From Labia minor (taxonomy: Eukaryota > Arthropoda > Insecta > Dermaptera > Spongiphoridae): a DNA stretch of 64,000 bases. Below the pieces are notes generated by a model. The model was not told where the DNA came from. It searched no databases and saw nothing but the letters and a program-made list of their open reading frames with translations. The translations under genes and the position numbers were made by a program. Positions 22,522 through 35,716 of the stretch are shown piece after piece; position 1 is the first letter of the stretch, and every line of letters begins with the position of its first letter. The DNA is taken from contig OY720346.1 in NCBI GenBank assembly GCA_963082975.1, forward strand, positions 42,447,296 to 42,511,295, given 5' to 3'.

Positions 22522-22729
22522 TCAAGTAGTATTTGTCATTAGTACTATAATTAATATAATGATGAGTGAAAGTTTAGTTGGCAAAGTTATTATTGGCGCA
22601 GAAGCCGCTGCCGCTGCAGCTGCTGGTGCCGATGCAGCTGCCTCATCAGCTACGCGTGTATTTGCACGCACCTGTTGCGAATTCCATCTGACAGCAAATT
22701 CAGGTAATGTTGCTGTCATTGCATGTAAT
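22522..22729 (-). CDS. CUB gene terminal exon: Ala-rich stalk and hydrophobic tail
   Basis: 208 bases, acceptor TTTTTCTTAG, stop TGA at 22522-22524. It encodes [11 protein letters not shown] (the end of the last domain), an Ala/Ser/Pro stretch with seven consecutive alanines, then [12 protein letters not shown] four residues before the stop. This is the layout of a GPI-attachment signal. A plus-strand frame at 22559-22744 is a shadow. Confidence 0.88.
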
Positions 22730-24106
22730 CTAAGAAAAATGTAATAAATAAAATATGATTGTTATAAAAAATTAAAATTAATTAATTATTTAAAGAAAAT
22801 AAATAACTTTAAGTATTAATGTAAGCTGTGATGTTCTTATTAGTTATTAGTTATTTACTTAGTTCATTGTTGGCGCTACTGTAAAACTTTTACTAATGTA
22901 AAGAGCCATTTTTATTCTTCAAAAGATCGAATTATTGCTCTTTGGTCTAAAGTAGTAGTCAAATTTTGTCCAATGCCTAATTTTTTAGTATTAAATTTTA
23001 GAAATTGCCCATCTTTTCCATATGTATAAGGGAATTACAATGTAAATTTTTATAAATTACAATGTAATAAATACATTTAATTTTTTTTCAATTCCTGCTA
23101 TTCTGATACATAAAATACTTTTTCAAATCAAAATATTTTTTTTGAACTTGTAATGAATGACAATTGAATTTAGGTAATTTTAACTTTATATGGGAGAAAA
23201 AAAAATGATCTTATATTAAAGATTTAGTAGGATATAATACATATTTGTCTTGCATTTGGTAGAGCACTAATTTCACGAATCTCATCGAAGCCTCAAATTT
23301 TTTTATTTGATTTTCAAATAATTTTGAATACTTTAAATAGAGTTTTATCAGTTTTAAGTAGGAATACTTTTTACATTTTTTATATTATTTAATTTTAATT
23401 AATTACAGTATTAATTTTGTATCTTTTAATGCCCACAATGAAAGTTTAAAAGCCCCACCACACACTCGCTCTAACATGTTGAACACCTAAACTGGAAAGA
23501 GAAATTGTTGTAACCAATAATACAGCGGAAAATAAGATCAGGTTCAATTATTATGAACGATGAAGGATTGGAATATGGTAATCGAACTGTAAATCTTTCA
23601 GATCATACACCAGTGGTTCCCAAGCTTATTTGGCCAAGCCATCACCTCCCCCCTGGATCCCTGCAGTACCCACGAGGGGGCGGTAGCGCCCTCTTTGGGA
23701 ATCACTGTCATTCACCAACACCCAAACAATTAAATCGAGCTGGAGCATTTTGAAACTGAAAATTCTACAGATATTTTACTCGTATATGAAGGATGGAGGA
23801 TATTGGCGATTAGATACATAAGTTTCTACATTTTAGACACAAAATAAAAAATATTTGACAAATTAATTATACTTTGGTTAAGGAGATGCAATATTTACGA
23901 ATGATAGTACGTATAATAGAGAAAGAAAGTCGAGCATGTATAAATGGACTGATATCCCAATAACTTTTAATATAAATTATATTTAAATTTTATTTAAATT
24001 ATTTTGAAAAAAACTTAATTCTGAATTTTAATAAATACTATAATAATATTTTTAATATTTTTATTAGGAAAAAACAAAAACAAATAAAGAAGAAAATAAT
24101 GGAGTA

Positions 24107-24140
<34 letters not shown>

Positions 24141-24879
24141 TAATACCTGAGTAATACTGTATCCATTTTTGCTGGCAATGTAAATAATTTAATTCTATCT
24201 CTTGGACAAATAGTGTGAAGTGTTTCACCTGTGCCACTATGACGAGACTCATCATAACGATGAATAGAAACATTCCACGCAGAACAAGGACCTTTTTTTA
24301 AAATAACCCATACACAAACACACATATGTATAAGTATATATATACAATTTTCAATAAGTAAATAAATAGAAATAAGAAATATTTTTACGGTTCTGATTAG
24401 TTGCAAGCTCAATTGATAATTTTCTTTCAATTTTAAAATCTAATAGATATGAACATTCCTGATAATAATAATGATTCATTGATGTAGAACTCATAGGCAA
24501 TACACGCGATTGGATTTCACCTATAAAAATAAATATTAAATAAATGTTAGATATAAAATTATTAAAATTTTTATGGTTTATGTTTATTAATAAAGGAATT
24601 GTATAAATATGGTATTATTAAAAAACACATATTATTTAATTAAATTTGTGTGTTTAAATAATTGTAATAAAATATAAATATGTGGTATTTACAAAATTTC
24701 TTTATTAATAAATATATAATATAATTTTTTCCATTAAATTACAATATTATTTAATTAGTATTTCAAAAATGATTTTTATAAGAAAAAAATTTTAAATTAT
24801 AAAAATATTCTTAATTAAATAGTTTTAAGTATCGGGTGGTTGGTATCTGTAAGCAGCATTTACCTGCTTTAATACTCTA

Positions 24880-24921
<42 letters not shown>

Positions 24922-27900
24922 CTCCAATTGTTAAAATTTTGCTAGTAATGTAATGTAATATAATGTAATCTGCAACACATTAATGATGAACTTAGTAATC
25001 TTAATATTGCAATGCAATATACATTTTCTGTAATCAATAACCCTGAATTTCTACAAGCTGTGAATTTTGGACTTCATTTTCTCAGTTTGTTTATATGTGG
25101 AGTTAAGGTCACTTTGGCTTCTGAGTGGCATATATATATATAATGTATATGTATCTTCATATAATATGGGACTTAATCATGAAATACATTATTTGTTCAG
25201 TCTAGTTTGATTCTAACAACTCAAACCCAGTTAATTTTGGATGGGAGAAATTACCCGATTATCTAAATCCAATTCAAATTTGAGATTTCTAAAATATAAT
25301 AAAATATAAACTTTTTGAACTATTCTGAATTATAAAAATAAACATTGTGTCATTTTTATCCGATCTATTTTTCTTCACTTCTCTTTTTAGTCACTTCCCT
25401 CATCTTTAGTTCCTTCTTATTTATTAATATTTACGATATTAATTTTGGATATGAATTTAGGAATAAAATAATAATTAATAAAAAAAATAAATTATTAGAA
25501 ATTACCTTCTGATTTTGTAAAAACGTGTCTTCCACAAAGTGCATCTGTTTTAAAATGATACGATGCTTGATAAATAAAGCCCTTTGCAGGCCATGAATAA
25601 TGAGCGACAGAATATATAAGCTCTAATGCAGACCAACTCCTTACACTCACTGGTAACCATTCTTCCTAATAATGAAATAAATGAATAAATATTTCATGAA
25701 TACTTAAATAAAGAAATCTATACATACCTGAAAATGACCACATAAACATGCAAGTGCATTGCCGGTTTCTGTTGAAACAATTAATAAATGATCCATTTGT
25801 GCTAATGGTAACATATTAGCAACGCATCGACATCCAGAATCGCCACATTGTGTATGACAATGTGGCTCAGCTGAAAGTTTAGCTAATCGACGTACAGTTA
25901 ATGTCACTGATTGATTGGCTGCTGGTATAAAACGTTGCCGACAACGTAATGGACCATCAATATTCCAAAATACAGGCGCTTCACCAGGTTGTATTACTTG
26001 ACCCTCTACAGCTGAGCCACGACCATAAAAATCTACTTGACACAATTCAGTTGGTTGTACTGTACCTGAAATATGCTCTAACACACACATACACTCATGA
26101 ATATATATTAATATTATTTACAATACATATTATGGGGGAAATTAAGAAAAATCATACTGTAAATTGTTATTATTAATTTTTTCTTTCTAAAATTTGATTT
26201 AATTATTTATTTTTTTAATTTTATTTGCTTTTCTTGGGATCTATTTTCATTTTAAACATCCTTCGTATTTATTTGAAATTAATCCTTAATCTAAGTGAAT
26301 TTGGCAAGGTCGATCCTTCGACCTCAAATTTGCTGGACCAGGAATATAATCACAAAACTGCTTGAAATCATATTTAATAGGTAGACATTTTAATTACAAA
26401 AAATTTCGAATAATATACAATAAATTTAATTAAAAAGAAATCTCTAACTTGTCTACATTCTACGAAAGGATAGCTCCTATAAAGTTGGTTGCCGCTTAAG
26501 AGAGTTAAGGTGTCCTATGATCCGTAAAACGGGTCCTCTCAACCTTAATCTTGATTTCCTTGATCGGAGGCGCTACTTTTTTCCAAGTAGTTTCTTAATT
26601 TTGATCCAGAAGACTTAGTGGACTCCTCCCCACAGATCCAAGCTATAGAAATTTCCTTAATAGGCCCGGGACTTGAACTCGGGATCACGAGGACAATAAA
26701 TTCAATAGTAATAGTTTTTTTTAACTTATTTGAAAATGCACACTCGTTATAATTACATCATAAATACAATACAATTCTACAAACAAATATATTGAATGAA
26801 ATTAAAAATTAAAATCGATAGATACCATCATGAAAGAGATATGCTCCATCGAGAAACTCTGTAGGTTCATTCATGTTGGTACCTCCACCACCTCCTATGC
26901 CAAGATTTCCTAAAGGATGTGATCGTTTAAATACAAGCGTTAAAAGATTTCCAGATGATATAAACGTTTCTGAATTTAGAAATCTATATAATAAAAACAC
27001 ACAAAAAATATAAATATAAATGGATACATAATATATATTATCTATTCGATTAATAAAATAAATAAATAAATAAATAACTCTTTCTTACTTTCCAGCAGGA
27101 TCTCTTGCATGTTTTGTTGTTGGACTACAAAAGCGTTTTGTGGGCTTTCCACTAATATCTCCATCATAAATTTCAATAGACGATTGACATGACGGTGCAC
27201 TAAATAAATAAATATATTAAAAAAAAAATTGTTTAGCATTTTTCTTTTAATTAATTTAATTTTTTTTTATTAAATTATATTTAGACTAGTATTTTATTAT
27301 TTTTCATTAATAAAATTATAAAATAAAAATAATAATTTTATAAAAATTAGATACCTTAGAGCATAATTGAAGAGTGATAGATGAACAATATCATTTGGTC
27401 TTCCACGAAATGACCATGTACATATTGCTGACCATGTTATGCCCCTTGAATCCACTTGGCCTGCTCTACTAGCATTTATATTACTTCCATCAGCATCCAA
27501 ACGACATCCTCCACCACCACCACCAGGGCGAGCTATTATTGTAGGTCTACCATTATTATTCCCACCACCACCACCACCACTACCCACATTTCCACTTCCA
27601 CCTTCAACTAAAAAATTCATTCAAAAATTAATTTTAATAATACTAATAATTCTTAGATAATATCAATAAATTAATTATATTTACGTGATTGGCTCATAAC
27701 AATGGGTGCTAGGCTACTTGTACGTGCTGCCGCTGGTGGCGCTGCTTCCGTACTTACAGCTGCCGTTTGTCTTCGCTCTACAAACTCCAAAGTGGCTACA
27801 AAACCATTATAATCGTATGGTGGAACAGGTGGACCAGAACTAAAACAACAACAACAACAATTTAAACAAATTAATACACAACTTTCAACATAAACTATTA

Positions 27901-28623
27901 AAAAAAATTAATTCCACTAACGCTTATTAAATATTAACAATATTAATTTTAATAACTAAGTAAGTAAATGTTTTATTTTTCCTCTAAAAATACTATAATA
28001 ATAATAACTATTTCAATTTTTAATGATATATAATTCAAAAAGGATTTGAATAGAGTTGTTTATAAAATAAATAATTTACTTTTTTTTATTCATTTTTTAA
28101 TAAATAAAATTAAAACTAACATATTCGTTTATTTTAAATTTTTTTGTTATTTAGATCTTTTTCTATCCCTATTTATTCATAAGTAATTTAATTTTTTATT
28201 TTTTGTTATGTGAGTGAGCTTAATAAAATTGATTTGCATTTAGTAGGGATGGGGAATGAGTTTATAACGAAATTTAAAGTGAGAGAACTAAAAAAAAATA
28301 ATTTTGTTTTTTTTTTCTTTCGCGCTTTGGATGAAGAGTGGGTAGAATAGAGAAGAGAGGAGATGAATAGGTGGAAAAGGTGTGGGAAGGTGAGGGAGGG
28401 AGATAAATTTATTTTAAAAGGAGAGTAATTGCTATTTAAAAAACGTATATTCAATTGGAATCCGATCATTTAATTCCATTAATCTAGAACCATTAGTATT
28501 GAAGAATAAATAAAATAAATTCTATTTATCCCAAAAGAAGAAATAAAAAAAAAAATACAAGGGAAAATTTAATTTATAGAAAAACAATTATAGAATAATA
28601 TAAATTATATTTTTCATTATTTA

Positions 28624-28661
<38 letters not shown>

Positions 28662-31060
28662 GGCTAATTGTACCTGTATATTATTGGTAATTGTTTATAA
28701 AACTTTTTTAATCCCAAAGAAACTTCCCTTATGCAATATTTCTTGGTCACTTCTAGTTTACGAGATAAAAATTATTAAAGTTTGCATATAAATCTATTCA
28801 CATTCTATTTAGCTACCACGTTTTATTCATTTGGCTAGCAGAGGGCTACACTTTTCGGTTTGGATATATGAAGATTAAAAAATTAATACAATGTTGTTAT
28901 TAAAATTAATAAAAAAAAAATTAATTTACAGGGGTCACTGAGTAATAATTTTTTACTATCTCGCCAGAGATAGTATTGCGATCACGAAAATTTTCGATGT
29001 TGAGATTTTGATGTTTTTATACGTTTAGAAGGTTCCTGAATCATTTTCACTAAGGTTGAGAAAAATGTCTGCGTGTGTGTGTGTATGTGTGTGTGTATGT
29101 ATGTAGGCAAGATTACGCAAAAACGTTTTGAGCTAGAATGATGAAATTTGGTACATGGACATTATTCAAAATTCATAGTTTTCTATCAACTTTTGAGAAA
29201 TGTAGCTCAACCGGAAGAGGGTCATTACCTACAACGTTTTGATTTTTTTTCCTCTAAAGTGACCGTAAAAATAAAGATATATGTTTGATAATTTTTCACA
29301 TGATTAATAATTGTATAAAACTGCTATATATAGAATTTCAGCTTGATTGATTCGCTGAAATTACCAGAATTAATTTTTTAACACTGCAAATCTCACGCGC
29401 CAACACGTGACGTGGTGCCATCAACAAAAAGCCAAACATGCGCTGGTTTAATATTTATTATTTATTATTTATAATTTATATAATATATTATGTTATTTAA
29501 TCCAATTCAAATTGCGAGATAGTCGAGTGGAGACACTCCAGCTAATTTGTAAAGGGGACAAGAGGCCAAATAAGTTTGGGAACCACTGATATAAACCATA
29601 GAAATCAAAAAAAGAAAGAAAAATATATAAAAGAATAAATAATAGAATAACTTTAACTATATATATATTAAAGTATTTTTATTTTTTAAATAACATTTTA
29701 TACGAAAAACAAATATTTAATTACTTAGAACAATCAGAAATCAAAAAAGTTTTTTTTTAAAAGCTTGAAAAGATGATGTTGAATTATTATGATTTTTATA
29801 TTAAAGAGATGAAAAAGTATAAAAATATGCATTAATAATTTCTTAATTTTAACAATTTTATATCTTGAATGATCATAATTTTTAAATTGCTGATATATAA
29901 TTTGGAACATAATTATATATAAATATATATATATTCACATTAAATTTGTTTATTTAATTATAGTATAAAAAAAAGAGATTATATATAATATAATTGATCA
30001 ATTCTTTGAATGAAATGTGAAATATGAAAGGATTATCATAAATTTTTAAAAATAAAAATTAATTATTCATTCAACTTAATATCCAAATAAATAACATTAT
30101 ATTTGTTTAGTATCTATTTAAATACCAAATAGACAAATTGTATCATATTACTTAGATTAAATAGAAAATAAAAGTTATAATTTTCTTATTTCCTCTATTT
30201 GTTTATTATTTTAGTGAAAGTGTTTGTGTTTTGTGTGTATTTAATAAAAAAAAAGAATTAAAATGAAATATAATATCAAAAGTTATCAAGATGATATTTT
30301 AGATAATAATTTTTTCTATAAATTTTATAAAAATGATAAAAATTTTAATTTTTTTATGGAATTTGAAAATCAAAATATGATTATAAATGATCCATTTATT
30401 TTATTACAAATGATTGAGTGTCGTCATCAAATTTTATTACAACGATTACTTAAAAATAAATATCAACACCAATATCAAAATAAAGTGAATTTAATACTAA
30501 ATGACAAAAAATCATATATTAATATTGAAAATTTATATAAAGAAATTTATAATGATAATAATAATAATGAAGTTGATAATTATAATAATAATAGGATTTA
30601 TAATTGTGATGATAACCTTATAAAAAATATTATTGTAAAACAAAGTGTTAATAATAAATTTTCAAAGAATAATGAATTTTTAATTAAAGTTTCTGATCTT
30701 TTTACAGGAAATGATAACAATAATAACAATAATTATTATTATAATGAAATGATAACGATACAAGGAGAGGATTTAATAAAAAAAGATGAAAATCGAGATA
30801 ATGATGGTGACGATAATGATAAAATAAATCTAACACCTAAAAGATGTTTATCAGAATGTACAGATATTGATACAGATGAAGATTTTCTTGAAATATTAGA
30901 TGATTGTATTTTTTTTAATCAATCGAAACTTTACAATAAACAAGAAAGATTTTTCACAAATATTGAAAATGAATTAAAAAATATTGAAAAGGAATTAAAA
31001 AATGAAAAAAACAAAAAATTATATAACAGATTAAAAGAAGAAGAACTCCAAGAAGAGGAG

Positions 31061-31095
<35 letters not shown>

Positions 31096-34000
31096 AGAAG
31101 AAGAAATAGAAGAAGATGATATAGAAGAAGAAGATGATATAGATATGGAAGAAGAAGAAGAAGAAGAAGAAATAGAAGAAGAAGAAGAAAGAGATATTGA
31201 AGAAGAAGAAGAAGAAGAGAAAGAAGAAGAATTTATAATTCCTAATGATACATTTGATAATATATGTGTATATCTTCGTCATCATCAACAACAACAACAT
31301 AATATGATTAATTATTTTCTCAGTGATGATGATAGTGAAATTATTAATCGAACGAATAAATATAAAAGCATTTATTCAAATAAAATGAAAGAATATTCTT
31401 TTTTATTTTGTAATCAAACAACAACAACAACAACAACATCAACTAAAAATGATAATAACTATTCAGAGACTGAAAATGATAATACTGAAGATGATGAACA
31501 AGATAATAACGAATCTCATATTCCATCATTAAATAATATTAATATTTCTTCTTTAAGCCATGCATCATCATCATCCTCAATATCATCCACTTCTTCAGTT
31601 TCTAAAACAACAAAAACGCAAAATACAGATGATGATTACGAAAATAACGATAATAATGAGGATGAGGATGATGAAATGTATACCGAAACATCATCCATGA
31701 ATTTATTAATAAATGCATATCCATTTTCGTCAATACCAAAAAAATATAATAAATTTAAATTAATGAAAATAGAAAATTTGAATAAAAAGAAAAAGTTAGA
31801 GAAAAGAGATAAGAATAAACGTCGGGTAATAAAAGAAGAAAAAAAGAATGGAAATGGTTTATCATTATCACCATCATCAGTGCATATTACAAATAGACAA
31901 CAACGTCAAATAATGAATTTTATTGATGATGAAAAAGATAGAGAAATAAATGAATTATTAAAACGTTTCAGGTCACACAAATTGGACCATGATACAAAAA
32001 TGAAAATAAGACGTGGATTGATTAAGAATCCTGAAATGATTATACGTCTCCATCAATTATATCAACAACGTTTTTTTTATACACTTTTATCAATTATCAC
32101 ATCCGTAATTTTTGTTATTTACTTTTATTTCACTTACTGTCTTTAAAGATTAAATGTAAAAAAAAATAATGATCCCTTTACTGTTTTATTTTTATCTATT
32201 GGATTTATTTGTGATTTAAAAAAAAGATTGAAAATATCAAAATAAATAAATAATTTTCTTTTTATTATATTATTAATATAGATTAAATAATAAATTCCAT
32301 TTCTTTTTCCTCTAATTTAATAATTATAATTTATTTTTATCTTTTGCGAAAGGTTAGAGAAATTAATGAATAGAAATTATAATGGGAAGATATTTATAAA
32401 TGTATTCTAATAATAAAATTATAATTAATTTAATATTTTTGAAAATTACAATAAATTAATGTTAATTTTAATTATTAATCAATTAAAAAACACTTTTAAA
32501 TTCATTGAAAAATTAACAAAAAAAAATATATTATATATAATATTATTTTCAATAATTATTTATAATTAATTTATTGTTGCAATCTATTTCGAGTGTTTAC
32601 AGGAAAATAGTATAGAGTGGCTCATCTTGGGACACAGTACACCTCGGAATGGATTTATTTTGGGCCCTAAATTTTATATTAACTCTTAAATCCTTACAAA
32701 TGTAGAGAATTGAAAAAGCAGGTTAGAATTTATTAAGATTTTTATTTTTAGAAGATGCCTAGTAACATTTTTATAAAATTTCGTTAAGTTGTAAAGGGAA
32801 TTTTTAATTTTGATAAAATGTCCCATAATTAATATATTTAATATCTTTAAAAGTAACGCATTATAATTGTTCTGGTGTTAAGCCTTACAGCATGACATAT
32901 TAAAGTTTCAAAATTTTGTATGGTTCACCTTGGGACAGGGTCAAACGGTCCCCCTTGGGACATAGGACATATTATGCCAAGTTAACTTTTATTTTATAGG
33001 AATATATTGTTTTTAAAATATTATTTTTATTTACTCTACTCAATCTTGTTTATTAATAGTTATTAATTCTCTTTTGGAAACTTGTTAAACGTAACAATGC
33101 CAAGGATTAGAAATAATGAATATGAAAAAATTAAACAAAATTAGAAAACATTAATTTCCAATTTATTTCTAATAATTTATCAGTTGAATCAGTTGAAACA
33201 ACAATTTCAATTCAATTTCAATTCATTTACCTTAAAATTTCAAAGTTACTTTTAACTGTTCCAAGTCGAACCACTAGATAGTATATTTTAAACAAAATGC
33301 ATGTCTACTAAATATTTCTTTTTTTAATTTTTCTATAATGGATATGAGATTGAAAGTTATTTAAAATATAGACAAAGATTTCATCAACACTAGGTAAAAT
33401 TTTGAAAATAATAAATCAATAAAAATAAAATTAGAAAATAGATTTAAACAAAAATGTCCCAAGGTGAGCCACTCTATCATATTAATAAAAATTTTAATTA
33501 ACAATAAAATATTAATATAATATTTAAAAAAAAATAATTACTAGTTATATTTAGATAAATTTGACCAACTTTAATTATTTATTCATATATATATATGATA
33601 ATAATATTTTATTAATGTTGTTGATATAGAAAAATGATAATATAAATTTATTTTTAAGGTAAATAAGTATATAATTAACGAAGATATGTTTTACTTACTT
33701 AAATTCAATCAATAGATTGGGTCCCGCATGCTCGAGGAATGTTTTTTTATTTGCACATAAGGTCGCCAAAACAGGCCCACCTGGACTTGATCCTTCATAC
33801 ACCGAAACATAATGAGTAGGACAATGACTGTAAATCAACAATTCAATGACAATAATACTTAAGATAGTTAATTAATAAAATTTTAAGAATATTTATATTA
33901 TAAAAATAAATTTTATATGATAAAAAAAAACAGGAAAAATAAAATAATTCGTTACAATTTATGATAATTGTATAGATTACAAAATACAGTTTAAAAAGCA

Positions 34001-35637
34001 ATTAAATTATTATTTAATTATTTATTTATATTTCTTATGATATAATAATAAAATTAATGAGGAATAATTAGAGAAGAGTAAATTACTTGTGTGGTAGTAA
34101 CATTTGTGTGAAATTGAGCCTGACTACTGTGTCAGGGGAGCTCGTGGCTACGCGATATTTGCAGGTGCGGTTAGGTGGGTAGAGACCCGGGTGACCAGGG
34201 CTGGTCAGGGCACAGCCCCGGGGACCACGGCAACCCACGTCCTGGTAGAGCCAATCACACTCTGCAACAACCACAACAATGCCAATAAATCATAATGGCA
34301 TACATACATTACTAATTTATATTAAAATTATAATATATCAAATAAACTATTTATTTTAATAAGAATATGTAAATAAATAAATAAGAAATTTCAATAGGCA
34401 CATTAAAAAATTAATGTATATTATATATATATATATATATTAATAAAATTTGGTCGATTATTATTTATTAAAATTTTTATTTATTTATTTTTATAAATGC
34501 TTTTATTTATTTACTTTTTCTAAAAAAATAAATTATTGTACTATTGAAAGGTATTATTGAATAAATAATCCAACTCAATTATAATTCATATATATATATA
34601 CATATATATAGTTAAAAAGTAATATAATTTTTCTTTAACAATTATTTGTATATATAAACACATACATACAATATTAATACCTCTTTATACTCAATTTATA
34701 ATTTGATATCATTCTAGTATATTTATTGTTGTAGAGAAATATTTATTTATATATTTATTTTTTATATATGGACAATATTTATTCAACAAGTGGTTCATGA
34801 AAATGTTTTTAATTAAATGTTGGGTTGTTTTAGAAGTGTTTGTTGTTGTTATTATTAACTTGAAATCAGAGAATTTTAATTAATTAACATTATATACGTG
34901 TACATGTATATTTTGTAAGTTTAAGCCTAAAAGGTCTAAAAAAACAATTTAAATTATACAGAAGATGGCTATTGGGCAGAAGCTCTTAAGATTCAATTAG
35001 TATAATTAATAATAATCTAAACATCTAAAAAACGAAAAAAAAAACAATCTATATATATATATATATATATATTTTTTGGTAAAGTAATTATTAATTTCAT
35101 AATTAAATTGATTTTATTATTATTTGATTAATTTTGATTCTAGATATTTAGATTAGCCTTAAGTTCAATTAAATTTATTATAGATTTAAAAAAATTGAAA
35201 TTAAAAAAAAGTGTACATATAAAGTATATAAATATATATATATATATAATAGATATAGAATGATAACTAGATAGATGCATTGATTGACTTTCATTATAAA
35301 TGTTAATTATTACACACATTAATACTATATTCAGTGAGTGAGTGAGATAGATAGGAGCGAAAAAGAGAGAATGGTTGTACTGAAATAAATAAATAAATTT
35401 TTGAAGAAGAGAGGAAAAAATATATAAATAAACGACAAAACAAATTAAATAACAAAACACAAAATTTTAATTGCTAATTATTTCAAATTACCTTTCATTT
35501 CTGTTTAATTGATCCTGTATTCTACTCAAATCATGCATAATGATAATGCATCCATGAGAAATTTATTATCAATTCCACTCCCACCCTCCTCACTCAACTC
35601 ATACCGTGATATACACATATACTACTATACCCGAGTA

Positions 35638-35671
<34 letters not shown>

Positions 35672-35681
35672 TAATAATAAA

Positions 35682-35716
<35 letters not shown>

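Noticed and set aside
23252..23300. tRNA-like phrase TTTGGTAGAGCACTAATTTC
   Set aside because: Only an A-box-like start is present. The expected T-loop GTTCRA is missing and no acceptor stem closes.
31031..31300. Phe-rich minus-strand frame of 89 codons
   Set aside because: Shadow of the (GAA)n glutamate tract in the nested plus-strand gene.
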